The position numbers and the translations under genes were made by a program. Positions 50,417 through 57,590 of a stretch of 64,000 nt of DNA are shown one piece after another (the stretch's first letter is position 1; the number at the start of each line of letters is the position of its first letter). The DNA lies in the NCBI RefSeq assembly GCF_025753795.1, contig NZ_JAOWPS010000004.1:434001-498000 (forward strand), in the 5' to 3' direction. The stretch comes from Mesorhizobium sp. YC-39. Lineage in GTDB: Bacteria > Pseudomonadota > Alphaproteobacteria > Rhizobiales > Rhizobiaceae. The notes beneath the pieces were generated by a model that had not been told where the DNA came from, ran no database searches, and saw only the letters and a list, made by a program, of their open reading frames with translations.

Positions 50417-50713
50417 ATGGCGCTAGGGGCGGCCGTTCTTCGACAACGTCTGACTGCAGACGAACATGAAATGCCACCAATTGGTGGCCGCAGATTTCTT
50501 CGTATGCTTTCGGAGCTTTACCTGGTTGTCGGTGTCGATGACCACAAAAGTGGTCATACGCTCTATCACTGGGCTGAATATCGGAAGCATGCTAGCGCTA
50601 TCGGTAAGTCTGCCATCACTAAGTCCCTCGCTTTTGCCCGCCATCACTTGCGGCAAGCGGCTGCACTTTGCAAGTGCGATGGTGAGGGATGTTCACGTGA
50701 TTGGCTCGGATAG
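50417..50713 (+). CDS. Doubtful reading frame in an otherwise empty stretch
   Basis: Between the acyltransferase and the small tandem genes (50400-50792) there is about 390 bases of lower G+C sequence. One frame of 98 residues (MALGAAVLRQRLTADEHEMP, RMLSELYLVVGVDDHKSGHT) and an opposing one of 77 residues on the minus strand overlap each other. Neither shows a family or good ribosome site. I can say only that no gene is firmly supported here. Confidence 0.2.
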   Translation: MALGAAVLRQRLTADEHEMPPIGGRRFLRMLSELYLVVGVDDHKSGHTLYHWAEYRKHASAIGKSAITKSLAFARHHLRQAAALCKCDGEGCSRDWLG

Positions 50714-50792
50714 GAGCAATTACAGAGAGCTCGTGCAGGTGGTATCTCACCTGCGCGTCCGAGGGACACGCTCTGAGCGCAGGCGCCACAGC

Positions 50793-50969
50793 CTAGCGAT
50801 GGCTGTCCTGCGGCTTGTTGTGAGTGCCCTGCTGGCTGTTCGACCACCAGACGAAATACAGCGAGCCCATTTTCATGACCGGCACGCGGCGGTCGCGCTC
50901 GCGACCGCGTAACTCGCGGTAGGTCTTCATCTTCAGCGTGCCACCCGGCAATTTGATACGCACTGCCAT
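50793..50969 (-). CDS. Tandem small protein family, copy 1
   Basis: Encodes 58 residues: MAVRIKLPGGTLKMKTYREL, RGRERDRRVPVMKMGSLYFV, then WWSNSQQGTHNKPQDSHR. It is highly similar to the two following genes on the same strand. The shared pattern is R-I-x-L-P-G-G-T-L-K-x-K, ELR-x-RE-x-x-R-x-VPV, then a hydrophobic strand ending in WW. The small basic beta-alpha form suggests a nucleic-acid or membrane-surface role, but I do not recognise the family. GGGAG lies upstream of the ATG. Confidence 0.65.
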   Translation of the reverse strand: MAVRIKLPGGTLKMKTYRELRGRERDRRVPVMKMGSLYFVWWSNSQQGTHNKPQDSHR

Positions 50970-51153
50970 CGGTTCAACTCCCGTTGTGCAACGCAGCGAT
51001 GATGTGCAATTGCAGCAATTAGAGACCTTCCGTCGCGGAAGAGTCAACATCTGGTCATCGACTATTTCTGGACGATCCATGATACAGACGTCGGATAACG
51101 GTTTTATGATCAGGGCCGCAGCACATTGCCCTGCCGGGATCGTCCGACGCGCG

Positions 51154-51321
51154 TCAGCCCGGCCGTTGGTCCTTCGAAGGACGCTGGCGGTTCGACCACC
51201 AGATAAAATATAGAGAGCCCAGCTTCAGGACCGGCACGCGACGTTCGCGTTCGCGATCCCGCAACTCCCGATACACCTTCATCTTCAAGGTGCCGCCCGG
51301 CAACTTGATCCGTACCGCCAT
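51154..51321 (-). CDS. Tandem small protein family, copy 2
   Basis: Encodes 55 residues: MAVRIKLPGGTLKMKVYREL, RDRERERRVPVLKLGSLYFI, then WWSNRQRPSKDQRPG. It is nearly the same as copy 1 over the first 43 residues and differs only at the tail. Separated from copy 1 by about 185 bases with no gene, so each copy may have its own promoter. Confidence 0.65.
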   Translation of the reverse strand: MAVRIKLPGGTLKMKVYRELRDRERERRVPVLKLGSLYFIWWSNRQRPSKDQRPG

Positions 51322-51513
51322 CGGCCCAAATCCCATTGTGCAATGCAGCAACAAAGGGCTTCCGCCACGGAAGAGTCAACCGCTGGGTGTTGACTATTTC
51401 TGGGACTGTTTCCGAAACACGTGCCGGCGCGTGCGAAGGACGCGCGGTGCCGCAGATCGAGGCATCGCCGTTCTGTCCTTGTCCGCTCGGGATTCTTCAA
51501 GACCGGCGCAGGA

Positions 51514-51687
51514 TCATTGTTTTGGCGGGCGTTTCGATGGGCCATCCGACATGCTGCTCGGCCACCAGATGATGAAGTGATCTCCGATCTGCCAGACCGG
51601 AACTTCGCGTTTCTGCTCACGGCGACGCAGTTCGTCCTTTTTCTTGATCTTCAGAGTTCCCCCCGGGAGCCTGATCCTTATCGTCAC
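51514..51687 (-). CDS. Tandem small protein family, copy 3 (divergent)
   Basis: Encodes 57 residues from a GTG start: MTIRIRLPGGTLKIKKKDEL, RRREQKREVPVWQIGDHFII, then WWPSSMSDGPSKRPPKQ. It keeps the LPGGTLK, RRRE..REVPV and final WW positions of copies 1 and 2 but is otherwise more different, so this copy is the oldest split or a separate branch. GGAGGG lies three bases before the GTG, which is close. Confidence 0.58.
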   Translation of the reverse strand: MTIRIRLPGGTLKIKKKDELRRREQKREVPVWQIGDHFIIWWPSSMSDGPSKRPPKQ

Positions 51688-51810
51688 GTGCCCTCCCGCA
51701 CCTTGTGTCCCACAAGGTACGAACGGTTCACCGGAGCAGTTTCATCCCGGCTAAGCGATTTCGATCGACGCGAGGGCACGGATGGAGCGGTTCTCAAACA
51801 GCCAGCACCG

Positions 51811-52002
51811 TCATTTGAAGAAATCCGCCATGCCCTGGATGGCCAGGAACGCATAGAGGATCGGCCCGGCGACCAGCCCGCAATAGAGGCAGAGGATCGC
51901 CGCCAGCACCAAAAGCAGCGGCTTGTCGCGGCCGAGCGCGGCTAGTTCGGCTTTCATCGTCCAGCGCGCCGCGGCCGTTGCCGTTTCTTCGTCTTCCGAC
52001 AT
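51811..52002 (-). CDS. Small single-pass or two-pass membrane protein
   Basis: Encodes 63 residues. After an acidic, soluble start (MSEDEETATAAARWTMKAEL), a hydrophobic region LLLVLAAILCLYCGLVAGPI then LYAFLAIQGMADFF spans the membrane, once or as a tight hairpin. It lies opposite to and just before the muramidase gene. Unknown function. Confidence 0.6.
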   Translation of the reverse strand: MSEDEETATAAARWTMKAELAALGRDKPLLLVLAAILCLYCGLVAGPILYAFLAIQGMADFFK

Positions 52003-52093
52003 GTGCAGATCCGCCTGTCCTCCCCTTTGGGCTCATTTCACACGATCGCTTGCAAACATCAACTGCCCGTGGCCCGGGCGGAAAGGAACTGCC

Positions 52094-52864
52094 ATGGACA
52101 CAGCCTTCAAGGGCGCTGCGAAGCGTCTGGACGACCTCGATCTGCCCCGGCTTGGCGCCCTGATCGGTGTCGGCGAGGACGAGATCCACGCCTTTCTCGA
52201 TGTCGAGACCAGCGGTCACGGCTTCGATGCGCAGGGCCGGCCGATCATCCTGTTCGAGCCGCATGTCTTTTTCCGCAATCTGTCGGGGGCGGCGCGGGCG
52301 CAAGCCGTCGCGGCCAGCCTTGCCTATCCGAAGTGGGGCGAAAAACCCTATCCGAAGGACAGCTATCCCAGGCTGAAGGCGGCTATCGCGATCGACGAGA
52401 CGGCGGCGCTGAAATCGGCGTCCTGGGGCCTCGGCCAGGTTCTCGGCGAAAATTTCGAGGCGGCCGGCTTCCGCACCGTGCAGGCCATGGTCGAGGCGAT
52501 GATGGAGGACGAGGAGCACCAGCTCGCCGCGGCGGTCAACTTCATTGCCAAGAATCGGCTCGGCGACAAACTGCGCAATCACGACTGGGCCGGCTTCGCC
52601 AAGGGCTACAACGGTGCGTCCTACAGGAAGAACGCCTACGACACCCGCCTTGCCGACGCCTATCGCAAATGGTCGCGCATCAAGGATACGCCGTGGCCGC
52701 CGGCGGCCGCTTCCGTGGTTCCCCGGCCAGCACCTGTCCCGACCCCGCAATCGTCAAGGCCCGCCGCGCCGCCCGTAGCGGCTCCTGTGCCCACGCCGGT
52801 GGCAAAGCAAGGCTCCTGGACCGCGCTCCTCAACCTCATTCTCAAACTGTTCGGAAGGAAATGA
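52094..52864 (+). CDS. Phage endolysin, N-acetylmuramidase domain
   Basis: This 256-residue protein lyses the cell wall at the end of infection. The N-terminal 185 residues match the N-acetylmuramidase family (PF11860): IHAFLDVETSGHGFDAQGRP with the catalytic Glu, ILFEPHVFFRNL, then ALKSASWGLGQVLGENFEAA and the NHDWAGFAKGYNG end. A Pro-rich linker (PRPAPVPTPQSSRPAAPPVA) leads to a short hydrophobic C terminus (WTALLNLILKLFGRK). No signal peptide is seen, so it needs a holin. AAAGGA precedes the ATG. Confidence 0.88.
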   Translation: MDTAFKGAAKRLDDLDLPRLGALIGVGEDEIHAFLDVETSGHGFDAQGRPIILFEPHVFFRNLSGAARAQAVAASLAYPKWGEKPYPKDSYPRLKAAIAIDETAALKSASWGLGQVLGENFEAAGFRTVQAMVEAMMEDEEHQLAAAVNFIAKNRLGDKLRNHDWAGFAKGYNGASYRKNAYDTRLADAYRKWSRIKDTPWPPAAASVVPRPAPVPTPQSSRPAAPPVAAPVPTPVAKQGSWTALLNLILKLFGRK

Positions 52865-52867
52865 ACC

Positions 52868-53035
52868 ATGGCTCGCTATTCGAAATTCATCGTCGCAGTC
52901 GCCGGCATCGGCGTCCTGATCGGCCTTCAGCAGTTTCAGGTCGAGATCCCCGGCCTCGGTGGTGTGGTGCGAGACCTGATCGTGGGTGCGCTTGTGGCCG
53001 GCGGCGTTTATCGCATCCCGAACCAGGGCGCGTGA
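52868..53035 (+). CDS. Small phage membrane protein, holin-like
   Basis: Encodes 55 residues with two hydrophobic stretches, FIVAVAGIGVLIGL and LIVGALVAGGVYRI, separated by a short loop. It begins three bases after the endolysin stop. Size, topology and position suit a small holin or antiholin. Confidence 0.6.
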   Translation: MARYSKFIVAVAGIGVLIGLQQFQVEIPGLGGVVRDLIVGALVAGGVYRIPNQGA

Positions 53036-53036
53036 C

Positions 53037-53138
53037 ATGGAAGGCCGGGTCGAACTCATCACCGCCTACCTCCGCCAATCCTGGCCGCCGTTCGTCGTCG
53101 GCGCGGTCGCTGGCTTGATCCTTGGGCTGTTGCTATGA
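53037..53138 (+). CDS. 33-residue phage membrane peptide
   Basis: The frame reads MEGRVELITAYLRQSWPPFV then VGAVAGLILGLLL and overlaps the next gene by ATGA. It has one hydrophobic helix at the C terminus. It lies tightly between the holin-like and spanin genes, so it is likely translated and part of the lysis set. Confidence 0.5.
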   Translation: MEGRVELITAYLRQSWPPFVVGAVAGLILGLLL

Positions 53139-53404
53139 GCGCGCTCCTCGCAATCCTGTCGGCGCTCGCGGGCAACAAGACGATCATGGCGATCTTCGCC
53201 GCGCTCGTCGGCGGCATCGGGCTCTACGTTGCCAGCGGGGTCAACCGGGCGAAAAAGGATGCGGCTAGGCAAGCGGCGGGAAAACTCGCCGCCGCCGAGG
53301 ACCGCCTCGAAATGGACCGCGAGGCGACCGATGCCGAGCGCGCGGCGCGCGACCTGCCGGACGAGGCGGCGCGGCGGGAGGCGATGCGATGGGCAAGGCG
53401 CTGA
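53135..53404 (+). CDS. Inner-membrane spanin-like protein (Rz type)
   Basis: Encodes 89 residues: an N-terminal membrane helix (IMAIFAALVGGIGLYVASGV), then a long charged helix (KDAARQAAGKLAAAEDRLEM, DREATDAERAARDLPDEAAR) able to cross the periplasm as a coiled coil. The following lipoprotein gene overlaps its end in another frame, the classic Rz/Rz1 layout. Rz spanins fuse inner and outer membranes after wall breakdown. Confidence 0.68.
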   Translation: MSALLAILSALAGNKTIMAIFAALVGGIGLYVASGVNRAKKDAARQAAGKLAAAEDRLEMDREATDAERAARDLPDEAARREAMRWARR

Positions 53405-53607
53405 TGATCGCGATGCTGCCGGGGGGCTTGTTGCTCGCCGGATGCACGACACCGGCTTTGGTCGATAATCCGCGCCAGGTCTGGTGCGATCACAACCAGC
53501 CGCGCCGCTCGTCAGCTTCCGTCGTCGCGGCGATGACGCGGCCCGAACTCGACGAGATGAACGCCTACAACGGGAAGGGCGCCAGATGGTGCGGGTGGGT
53601 GCCATGA
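53389..53607 (+). CDS. Outer-membrane spanin-like lipoprotein (Rz1 type)
   Basis: Encodes 72 residues with a lipoprotein signal (MIAMLPGGLLLAGC, lipobox LAGC) and a short mature part (TTPALVDNPRQVWCDHNQPR, MTRPELDEMNAYNGKGARWC). It begins within the last codons of the Rz-like gene and overlaps the following gene by ATGA. Partner of the inner-membrane spanin. Confidence 0.68.
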   Translation: MGKALMIAMLPGGLLLAGCTTPALVDNPRQVWCDHNQPRRSSASVVAAMTRPELDEMNAYNGKGARWCGWVP

Positions 53608-53924
53608 TACACGAGCTTCTCGATACGCTCGGCATCAAGGCGCCGGTGGTGGTCGCCGGCCTTTCCGGCGGCATTTTGCGAGCCTTGTCGCGCCACCGCT
53701 ACAAGGTCCGCGAGATGGTGGCGTCGCCGATCTGTGGCGCGCTGGCGGCGGCCTACCTCACGCTTCCCGTGGTGCACTATTTCCGGGCGACCGGCCTGCC
53801 GGTCCCGGACGACGACACCACGACGCTGGCCGCGGCGTTCCTCATTGGCGTCTCGGCTATGTGGATATCAGACATCGTATTCGAGGTGATGGTACGGCGA
53901 TTCAAACTGATGAAGGAGGAGTGA
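53604..53924 (+). CDS. Phage holin-like membrane protein
   Basis: The last prophage gene, 106 residues, with three hydrophobic segments (VVVAGLSGGILRAL, VASPICGALAAAYLTLPVV, TLAAAFLIGVSAMWISDIVF) and a basic C-terminal tail. It overlaps the spanin lipoprotein gene (ATGA). The size and helix number suit a class-I holin, although I cannot tell which of the two membrane genes makes the pore. Confidence 0.62.
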   Translation: MIHELLDTLGIKAPVVVAGLSGGILRALSRHRYKVREMVASPICGALAAAYLTLPVVHYFRATGLPVPDDDTTTLAAAFLIGVSAMWISDIVFEVMVRRFKLMKEE

Positions 53925-53951
53925 AATCGCGCCTTGCGGAAGTCTAAGCGC

Positions 53952-54010
53952 GGCGCGTTTGTTTTACGCATGTCGTCGTAACAAACCTGCTGCGCACTTT
54001 GCGCGACAGC
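53952..54010. repeat. Short dispersed repeat, copy 1 (GCATGTCG / TGCGCACTTTGCGCGACA)
   Basis: The sequence TTTTACGCATGTCGTCGTAA, then CTGCTGCGCACTTTGCGCGA CAGC, recurs with few changes at 54716-54787 and 60498-60599. It contains the inverted pair TGTCG...CGACA and GCGCA...TGCGC, so it can fold. It lies directly after the last phage gene. Confidence 0.6.
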
Positions 54011-54111
54011 ATTAAGATCCCCTGCTTGAGTAAATCTCATGGCAATTGCCGCCGCCTATTGACAGAACGGGATCGACAAGCCAATTTTTCGGTGTAACGA
54101 GGAGAGGGTTT

Positions 54112-54213
54112 ATGAAGAAAATCTACGAAAAGCCGATGCTCATCAAGAAGGGCAAGCTTGCGGCGATCGCTGCCGCGGTGGTGTCGAATGAGCCGGAGCC
54201 GACACCGCAGTGA
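54112..54213 (+). CDS. Putative RiPP (lasso-like) precursor peptide, copy 2
   Basis: Encodes 33 residues: MKKIYEKPMLIKKGKLAAIA then AAVVSNEPEPTPQ. The leader fits the lasso-peptide consensus Y-x-x-P-x-L-x-x-x-G better than copy 1 (Y5, P8, L10, G14). GAGGAGAGGG lies close upstream and a strong terminator follows at 54230-54263, so this is a complete short transcription unit. No modification genes are visible in the window. Confidence 0.62.
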   Translation: MKKIYEKPMLIKKGKLAAIAAAVVSNEPEPTPQ

Positions 54214-54229
54214 CGCCAATTCTTTGAGA

Positions 54230-54263
54230 GCCCGCCACGCCGAAAGGTGTGGCGGGCTTTTTT
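54230..54263 (+). terminator. Intrinsic terminator after the RiPP-like gene
   Basis: GCCCGCCACGC-CGAAAG-GTGTGGCGGGC followed by TTTTTT. Confidence 0.85.
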
Positions 54264-54405
54264 GCTTTTAAGAGCTCGGTCCGCCTCGCTCTTCGGCCAG
54301 CCAGCTCCGGTGACCAAGGTTAGGACTTGCCGCTACAGTGCCAAACGCGCGGAACCACAAGCGATGGTGCGAGTTAGGCACGGCGAATCTCGAGAGGATG
54401 CCGAC

Positions 54406-54699
54406 ATGCCAATTCGCCCAATCGCCTCAACGGCCGGAGCGATCTTGTTTGCCGCCACAAGCATGGCCTACGCCCGGCCGGACACGCGCACCATGACGTG
54501 CGAGCAGACGCAGCTTTTGATCCAGAGCCGTCACGCGGCCGTGCTGACCACCGGCCCGAACACCTACGATCGATATGTCCGCCAATTTGGCAACGAGTGC
54601 GATTGGCCAGAGGTGCCAATCGCCTCCTATGTCAGGACACGTGACGGACAATGCCTGGTCCATCGCTGCCAGGAGCCGGTCTTCGATTTCCCGGATTGA
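54406..54699 (+). CDS. Small secreted protein with four cysteines (paralogue of 15177-15470)
   Basis: Product of 97 residues, exactly the length of the paralogue. A signal peptide (MPIRPIASTAGAILFAATSM AYA) precedes RPDTRTMTCEQTQLLIQSRH, LTTGPNTYDRYVRQ and four Cys (TCEQ, ECDW, QCLV, RCQE) in the same order. GAGAGGA lies upstream of the ATG. Exported, disulfide-linked and of unknown function. Confidence 0.78.
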   Translation: MPIRPIASTAGAILFAATSMAYARPDTRTMTCEQTQLLIQSRHAAVLTTGPNTYDRYVRQFGNECDWPEVPIASYVRTRDGQCLVHRCQEPVFDFPD

Positions 54700-54715
54700 G
54701 ATGCAAGCTTCACTC

Positions 54716-54787
54716 GACGCGCTCTAAATTCTTGTTTTTATGCATGTCGTCATCGCAAAACCGCTGCGCACTTTTGCGCGACATGCA
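54716..54787. repeat. Short dispersed repeat, copy 2
   Basis: ACGCGCTCTAAATTCTTGTT TTTATGCATGTCGTCATCGC AAAACCGCTGCGCACTTTTG CGCGACATGC. Closest to the copy at 60498-60599, of which it is the right two-thirds. Confidence 0.7.
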
Positions 54788-54934
54788 CTAGAACCCGAAG
54801 AATTGCCGGCCGACCAGATATCCAAGCGCAACGACCGCCAACGGAAACATGGCCGGCGCCACCCGGCTCACGAGAGAGCGGTTCACCGTTTCCCTAGGAA
54901 TGTTCGTCTGCGCATTTCCGAGATTCTTGGTCAT
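54788..54934 (-). CDS. 48-residue membrane protein
   Basis: Encodes MTKNLGNAQTNIPRETVNRS then LVSRVAPAMFPLAVVALGYL VGRQFFGF. One C-terminal hydrophobic helix follows a polar head with little charge. No strong ribosome site is seen. It is probably a tail-anchored small membrane protein; unknown function. Confidence 0.5.
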   Translation of the reverse strand: MTKNLGNAQTNIPRETVNRSLVSRVAPAMFPLAVVALGYLVGRQFFGF

Positions 54935-55024
54935 AGTCCGGTATAGTAGCAATCGCTGATTAACGATTCCCCAACGGGCCACGCCCGCCGCCCGTAAGCC
55001 GAGCGTTTTTTCTTCTTGAGCGGG

Positions 55025-55429
55025 CTATTTGAATTCTTGCGCCGTGCCGTCGGCGAAGAGCACCGAAATCGTGCAGATGACGCCGCTGACGTCTTCGCGG
55101 GCGACCGCCTCCAGGCCGCCAGCCCATGGCAGATCGCTCACGTCGTAGATGAACTGGCTTGCTTCCAGGTGCAGGTCCGGATCGATCTTGATTTGGCCGA
55201 TGACCGTGCCCGCAGCATCCTTGAACCATGCCGTGGCGTCGATCCTGTTGATCTCGCGATCGTTCGGATTGAAGACCTTCAAGGTAATGTCGGCGCCCTG
55301 GTCGCCGTGCGTGGTCGTCCATTCCAGCATTTCGAGAACTTCAGGCGAACCGCGCTCACATGCGGGCTTCGCATTCGCATCATGTGCGCAGAATATGGCT
55401 GCGATCAGCAGCAGTCGTTTCAAGCGCAT
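55025..55429 (-). CDS. Secreted protein of unknown function
   Basis: Product of 134 residues, with signal peptide MRLKRLLLIAAIFCAHDANA and a beta-rich mature domain (ADITLKVFNPNDREINRIDA, TAWFKDAAGTVIGQIKIDPD) that resembles the small immunoglobulin-like FxLYD fold. Two Cys (ACER, VICT) may pair. Likely periplasmic. Confidence 0.7.
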   Translation of the reverse strand: MRLKRLLLIAAIFCAHDANAKPACERGSPEVLEMLEWTTTHGDQGADITLKVFNPNDREINRIDATAWFKDAAGTVIGQIKIDPDLHLEASQFIYDVSDLPWAGGLEAVAREDVSGVICTISVLFADGTAQEFK

Positions 55430-55581
55430 GTCATTCCCTCATCATAGCCGGAAACTATCGTCTCGGTCGAACAGGAGCAACGCACCTATGAGTGCGCCGG
55501 ACTTGGGGTGCGTTGCCGCACGCCGGAACCAATCGCCGCCCATTTGCTTTGGCAAGTAGCTCGCAAAGAAAGGAGCTGGAC

Positions 55582-55911
55582 ATGAAACCTCTCCACAGAT
55601 TGCTTGTGGCGGGCGCACTGGCCTTGCCCCTGGCGACACCAGCTGTTGCCCAGACCCCCGATCAGACAGACGACCAGACCCCGTTCCAGTCCGGGCGTTG
55701 CCAGGCCGATCCGCAGAATGGCCAGCAGAAGCCGCCCGTCGATAACGATGGCAGCAACAAGAGCAGCCTGTCCGACACGCTCGATCTTTGCGACGGCGTG
55801 CTGCAGCCACCACCGACGGGCGATCAAGGTCTGGCCGCGCCACCGCCGGACGAAGGCAAGACCCCGGTGATCAAGCCCGGCGAGGTGCCGGCCCAGCCGC
55901 CCAAGCAGTAG
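55582..55911 (+). CDS. Secreted Pro/Gln/Asp-rich protein
   Basis: Product of 109 residues with signal peptide MKPLHRLLVAGALALPLATP AVAQ followed by a low-complexity mature region (PDQTDDQTPFQSGRCQADPQ, QPPPTGDQGLAAPPPDEGKT) with two Cys (GRCQA, DLCDG). It is disordered in character and probably periplasmic. GGAGCTGGAC precedes the ATG at 55582. Function unknown. Confidence 0.68.
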   Translation: MKPLHRLLVAGALALPLATPAVAQTPDQTDDQTPFQSGRCQADPQNGQQKPPVDNDGSNKSSLSDTLDLCDGVLQPPPTGDQGLAAPPPDEGKTPVIKPGEVPAQPPKQ

Positions 55912-55939
55912 GCACCGTTCGCGCCTGAAATCGCCGGCC

Positions 55940-56260
55940 TCAATGCGGGTGTCGCGTGGTCCCGGGGCGAATGCTCCTTGCGCTCTTGGCCTCACGCAAC
56001 GCCGTGACCGGATCAACGCCGGTCCACATCATGCCGGTCACCTCGGCGAAGCTGATGAATGCCCGCCGCGCCTGGTCGACGGTCAAGTGCCCGGCGCGCG
56101 CCGCATTGCAAGCCCGGACGGCCGTCTCGTAGATGGGACCGCGCCGGGCTGGAGACCATTCCTTCAGAAAATTCTGCATTTCAGCGAGTGATGCGATTTC
56201 GCGTTTGAAGCCGGCACCGACGGCAATCGCCACAGGGGCGTCGAACTTCATGTCTTCCAT
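55940..56260 (-). CDS. DUF982-domain protein
   Basis: Product of 106 residues. FKREIASLAEMQNFLKEWSP, ARRGPIYETAVRACNAARAG and ARRAFISFAEVTGM follow the DUF982 pattern (PF06169), a small family confined mostly to Rhizobiales, where many paralogues occur per genome. GGGAGG lies five bases before the ATG at 56260, which favours it over the frame's earlier start. Biochemical role unknown. Confidence 0.8.
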   Translation of the reverse strand: MEDMKFDAPVAIAVGAGFKREIASLAEMQNFLKEWSPARRGPIYETAVRACNAARAGHLTVDQARRAFISFAEVTGMMWTGVDPVTALREAKSARSIRPGTTRHPH

Positions 56261-56508
56261 ATGGACCTCCCAGACAGGATCGCAGCGCGCCTTCAATGCA
56301 GATCTGGCCGATACGGTTCCCGCGGGATGCTATCGATAGGTCGTGACGGCGCGACAGCCGATAGCGGCGGCCGGCAAATCCGATGATCAATTAGTGTCGA
56401 CTTACGGAACAAGAGGGATTTCCCGGCGTTTGCTCACAGGCTCGCCCTTCTCGGTAGTGATGCGCTTAAAGCCACTGATGGCGAGCCTGCCAACAGCAAC
56501 AGGAGAAG

Positions 56509-56811
56509 ATGATGAAAATCCACCTTGTCCCTGCCGCTGCAGGGTTTGTTCTGCTGGCCGGCATAGGCGTGGCTGCTGCAGATCAGGTGATTGTCACACC
56601 CGAACAGCAGACCATCATTCGCGAACATGTGCACAAGCACCCGCTGGCGTCGGTTAGCCTGCTGGGCGTGGAACTCAATGTCGGTTCCGCTTTGCCCGAC
56701 ACGGTCGAGCTTCAGGAGATCCCCGACGTGCAGTACAGATACGTGGTCGTTGACAATCATACCGTGCTGGTCGACCCCGGCACCCGCAGAATTGTGCAGG
56801 TCATAGACTGA
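56509..56811 (+). CDS. DUF1236-like secreted protein
   Basis: Product of 100 residues. A signal peptide (KIHLVPAAAGFVLLAGIGVA AA) precedes a domain VELNVGSALPDTVELQEIPD VQYRYVVVDNHTVLVDPGTR, the DUF1236 pattern (PF06823; V..G..lP..v.l...p......y.y..v....vlVdP.tr.iv.vi). It is periplasmic. AACAGGAG precedes the double ATG at 56509/56512. Confidence 0.82.
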   Translation: MMKIHLVPAAAGFVLLAGIGVAAADQVIVTPEQQTIIREHVHKHPLASVSLLGVELNVGSALPDTVELQEIPDVQYRYVVVDNHTVLVDPGTRRIVQVID

Positions 56812-56905
56812 CTTTACCCGCCGTTCTCTCCGTAAGTTGAAAGAGAGAGCGGCGGGCTGCCTCTGGCCGCAGGAACTTTGTCTCGGGAATGAAGGAGCTA
56901 CTTCC

Positions 56906-57112
56906 ATGTTGCCGCATGTCGATTCGCCCAATGTGGTCGCGGTCGTCGACAAATTGCTTGTAGAACGGGGAACTGGCCTCTTGTCGATGAAAGAGGTGAT
57001 TGAGGTCGTGCGTGAGCGAACCGGAACGGAGCGCTCGGACGCGGATCTGGCAGGGCTGATCAAGAAGAAGGCGGCGCTGCTTGGTGTCGCGGTTCTGTCA
57101 GACAAAGGCTGA
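56906..57112 (+). CDS. Small conserved helical protein
   Basis: Encodes 68 residues (MLPHVDSPNVVAVVDKLLVE, RGTGLLSMKEVIEVVRERTG, DADLAGLIKKKAALLGVAVL). AAGGAG with eight bases spacing fixes the ATG at 56906. Two helical halves suggest a small dimeric regulator-like fold. I recall similar proteins in rhizobia but know no function. Confidence 0.6.
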   Translation: MLPHVDSPNVVAVVDKLLVERGTGLLSMKEVIEVVRERTGTERSDADLAGLIKKKAALLGVAVLSDKG

Positions 57113-57181
57113 GGCCGCCCCCAAGACGCCGATCGAAATTTCAGCTAAAACAGTTGTTGCTCACGGATTTGAATGGAACCG

Positions 57182-57418
57182 ATGGAGACAACAGTGACGG
57201 ACGAGAGGCAGGAACGCATTCGCAGGCGGGCACACGCAATCTGGGAACAAGCCGGCCGACCCGATGGCGCGCATCAGCAGCACTGGGACCAGGCGGCCGC
57301 CGAGATCGACAGCGAGGACAGCAAGCCGAAAGCGAAAGCGGCGCCCAAGAAGCCTGCTGCCGCCAAGGGCAGCAAGCCCAAGGACAGCAAGCCGAAGAAG
57401 GCCTCAACACCAAGCTAG
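57182..57418 (+). CDS. DUF2934-domain protein with a Lys-rich tail
   Basis: Product of 78 residues. RQERIRRRAHAIWEQAGRPD followed by GAHQQHWDQAAAEI is the DUF2934 motif (PF11154; iR.rAy.iWe..GrP.g....hW..A..e). The rest is a Lys/Ala/Pro-rich tail (KPKAKAAPKKPAAAKGSKPK). The family is common in rhizobia and often linked to general stress. An ATG at 57173 three codons upstream is the alternative start. Confidence 0.82.
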   Translation: METTVTDERQERIRRRAHAIWEQAGRPDGAHQQHWDQAAAEIDSEDSKPKAKAAPKKPAAAKGSKPKDSKPKKASTPS

Positions 57419-57590
57419 CATCCGGCTGTTTGGGAGCCATCCGATATCCGGCAGCCATTACTGCGTTGGGCACGCCAGTATGGAAATCTGGCTGTCGGAA
57501 CGTTGAGACATATGACGCTTCTGCCCGCGGACTGAGTTCGGTCCGTGGCGCGGCAGAAGCGTGAATTGCGGGAATCCGTGTTGACTTCGG

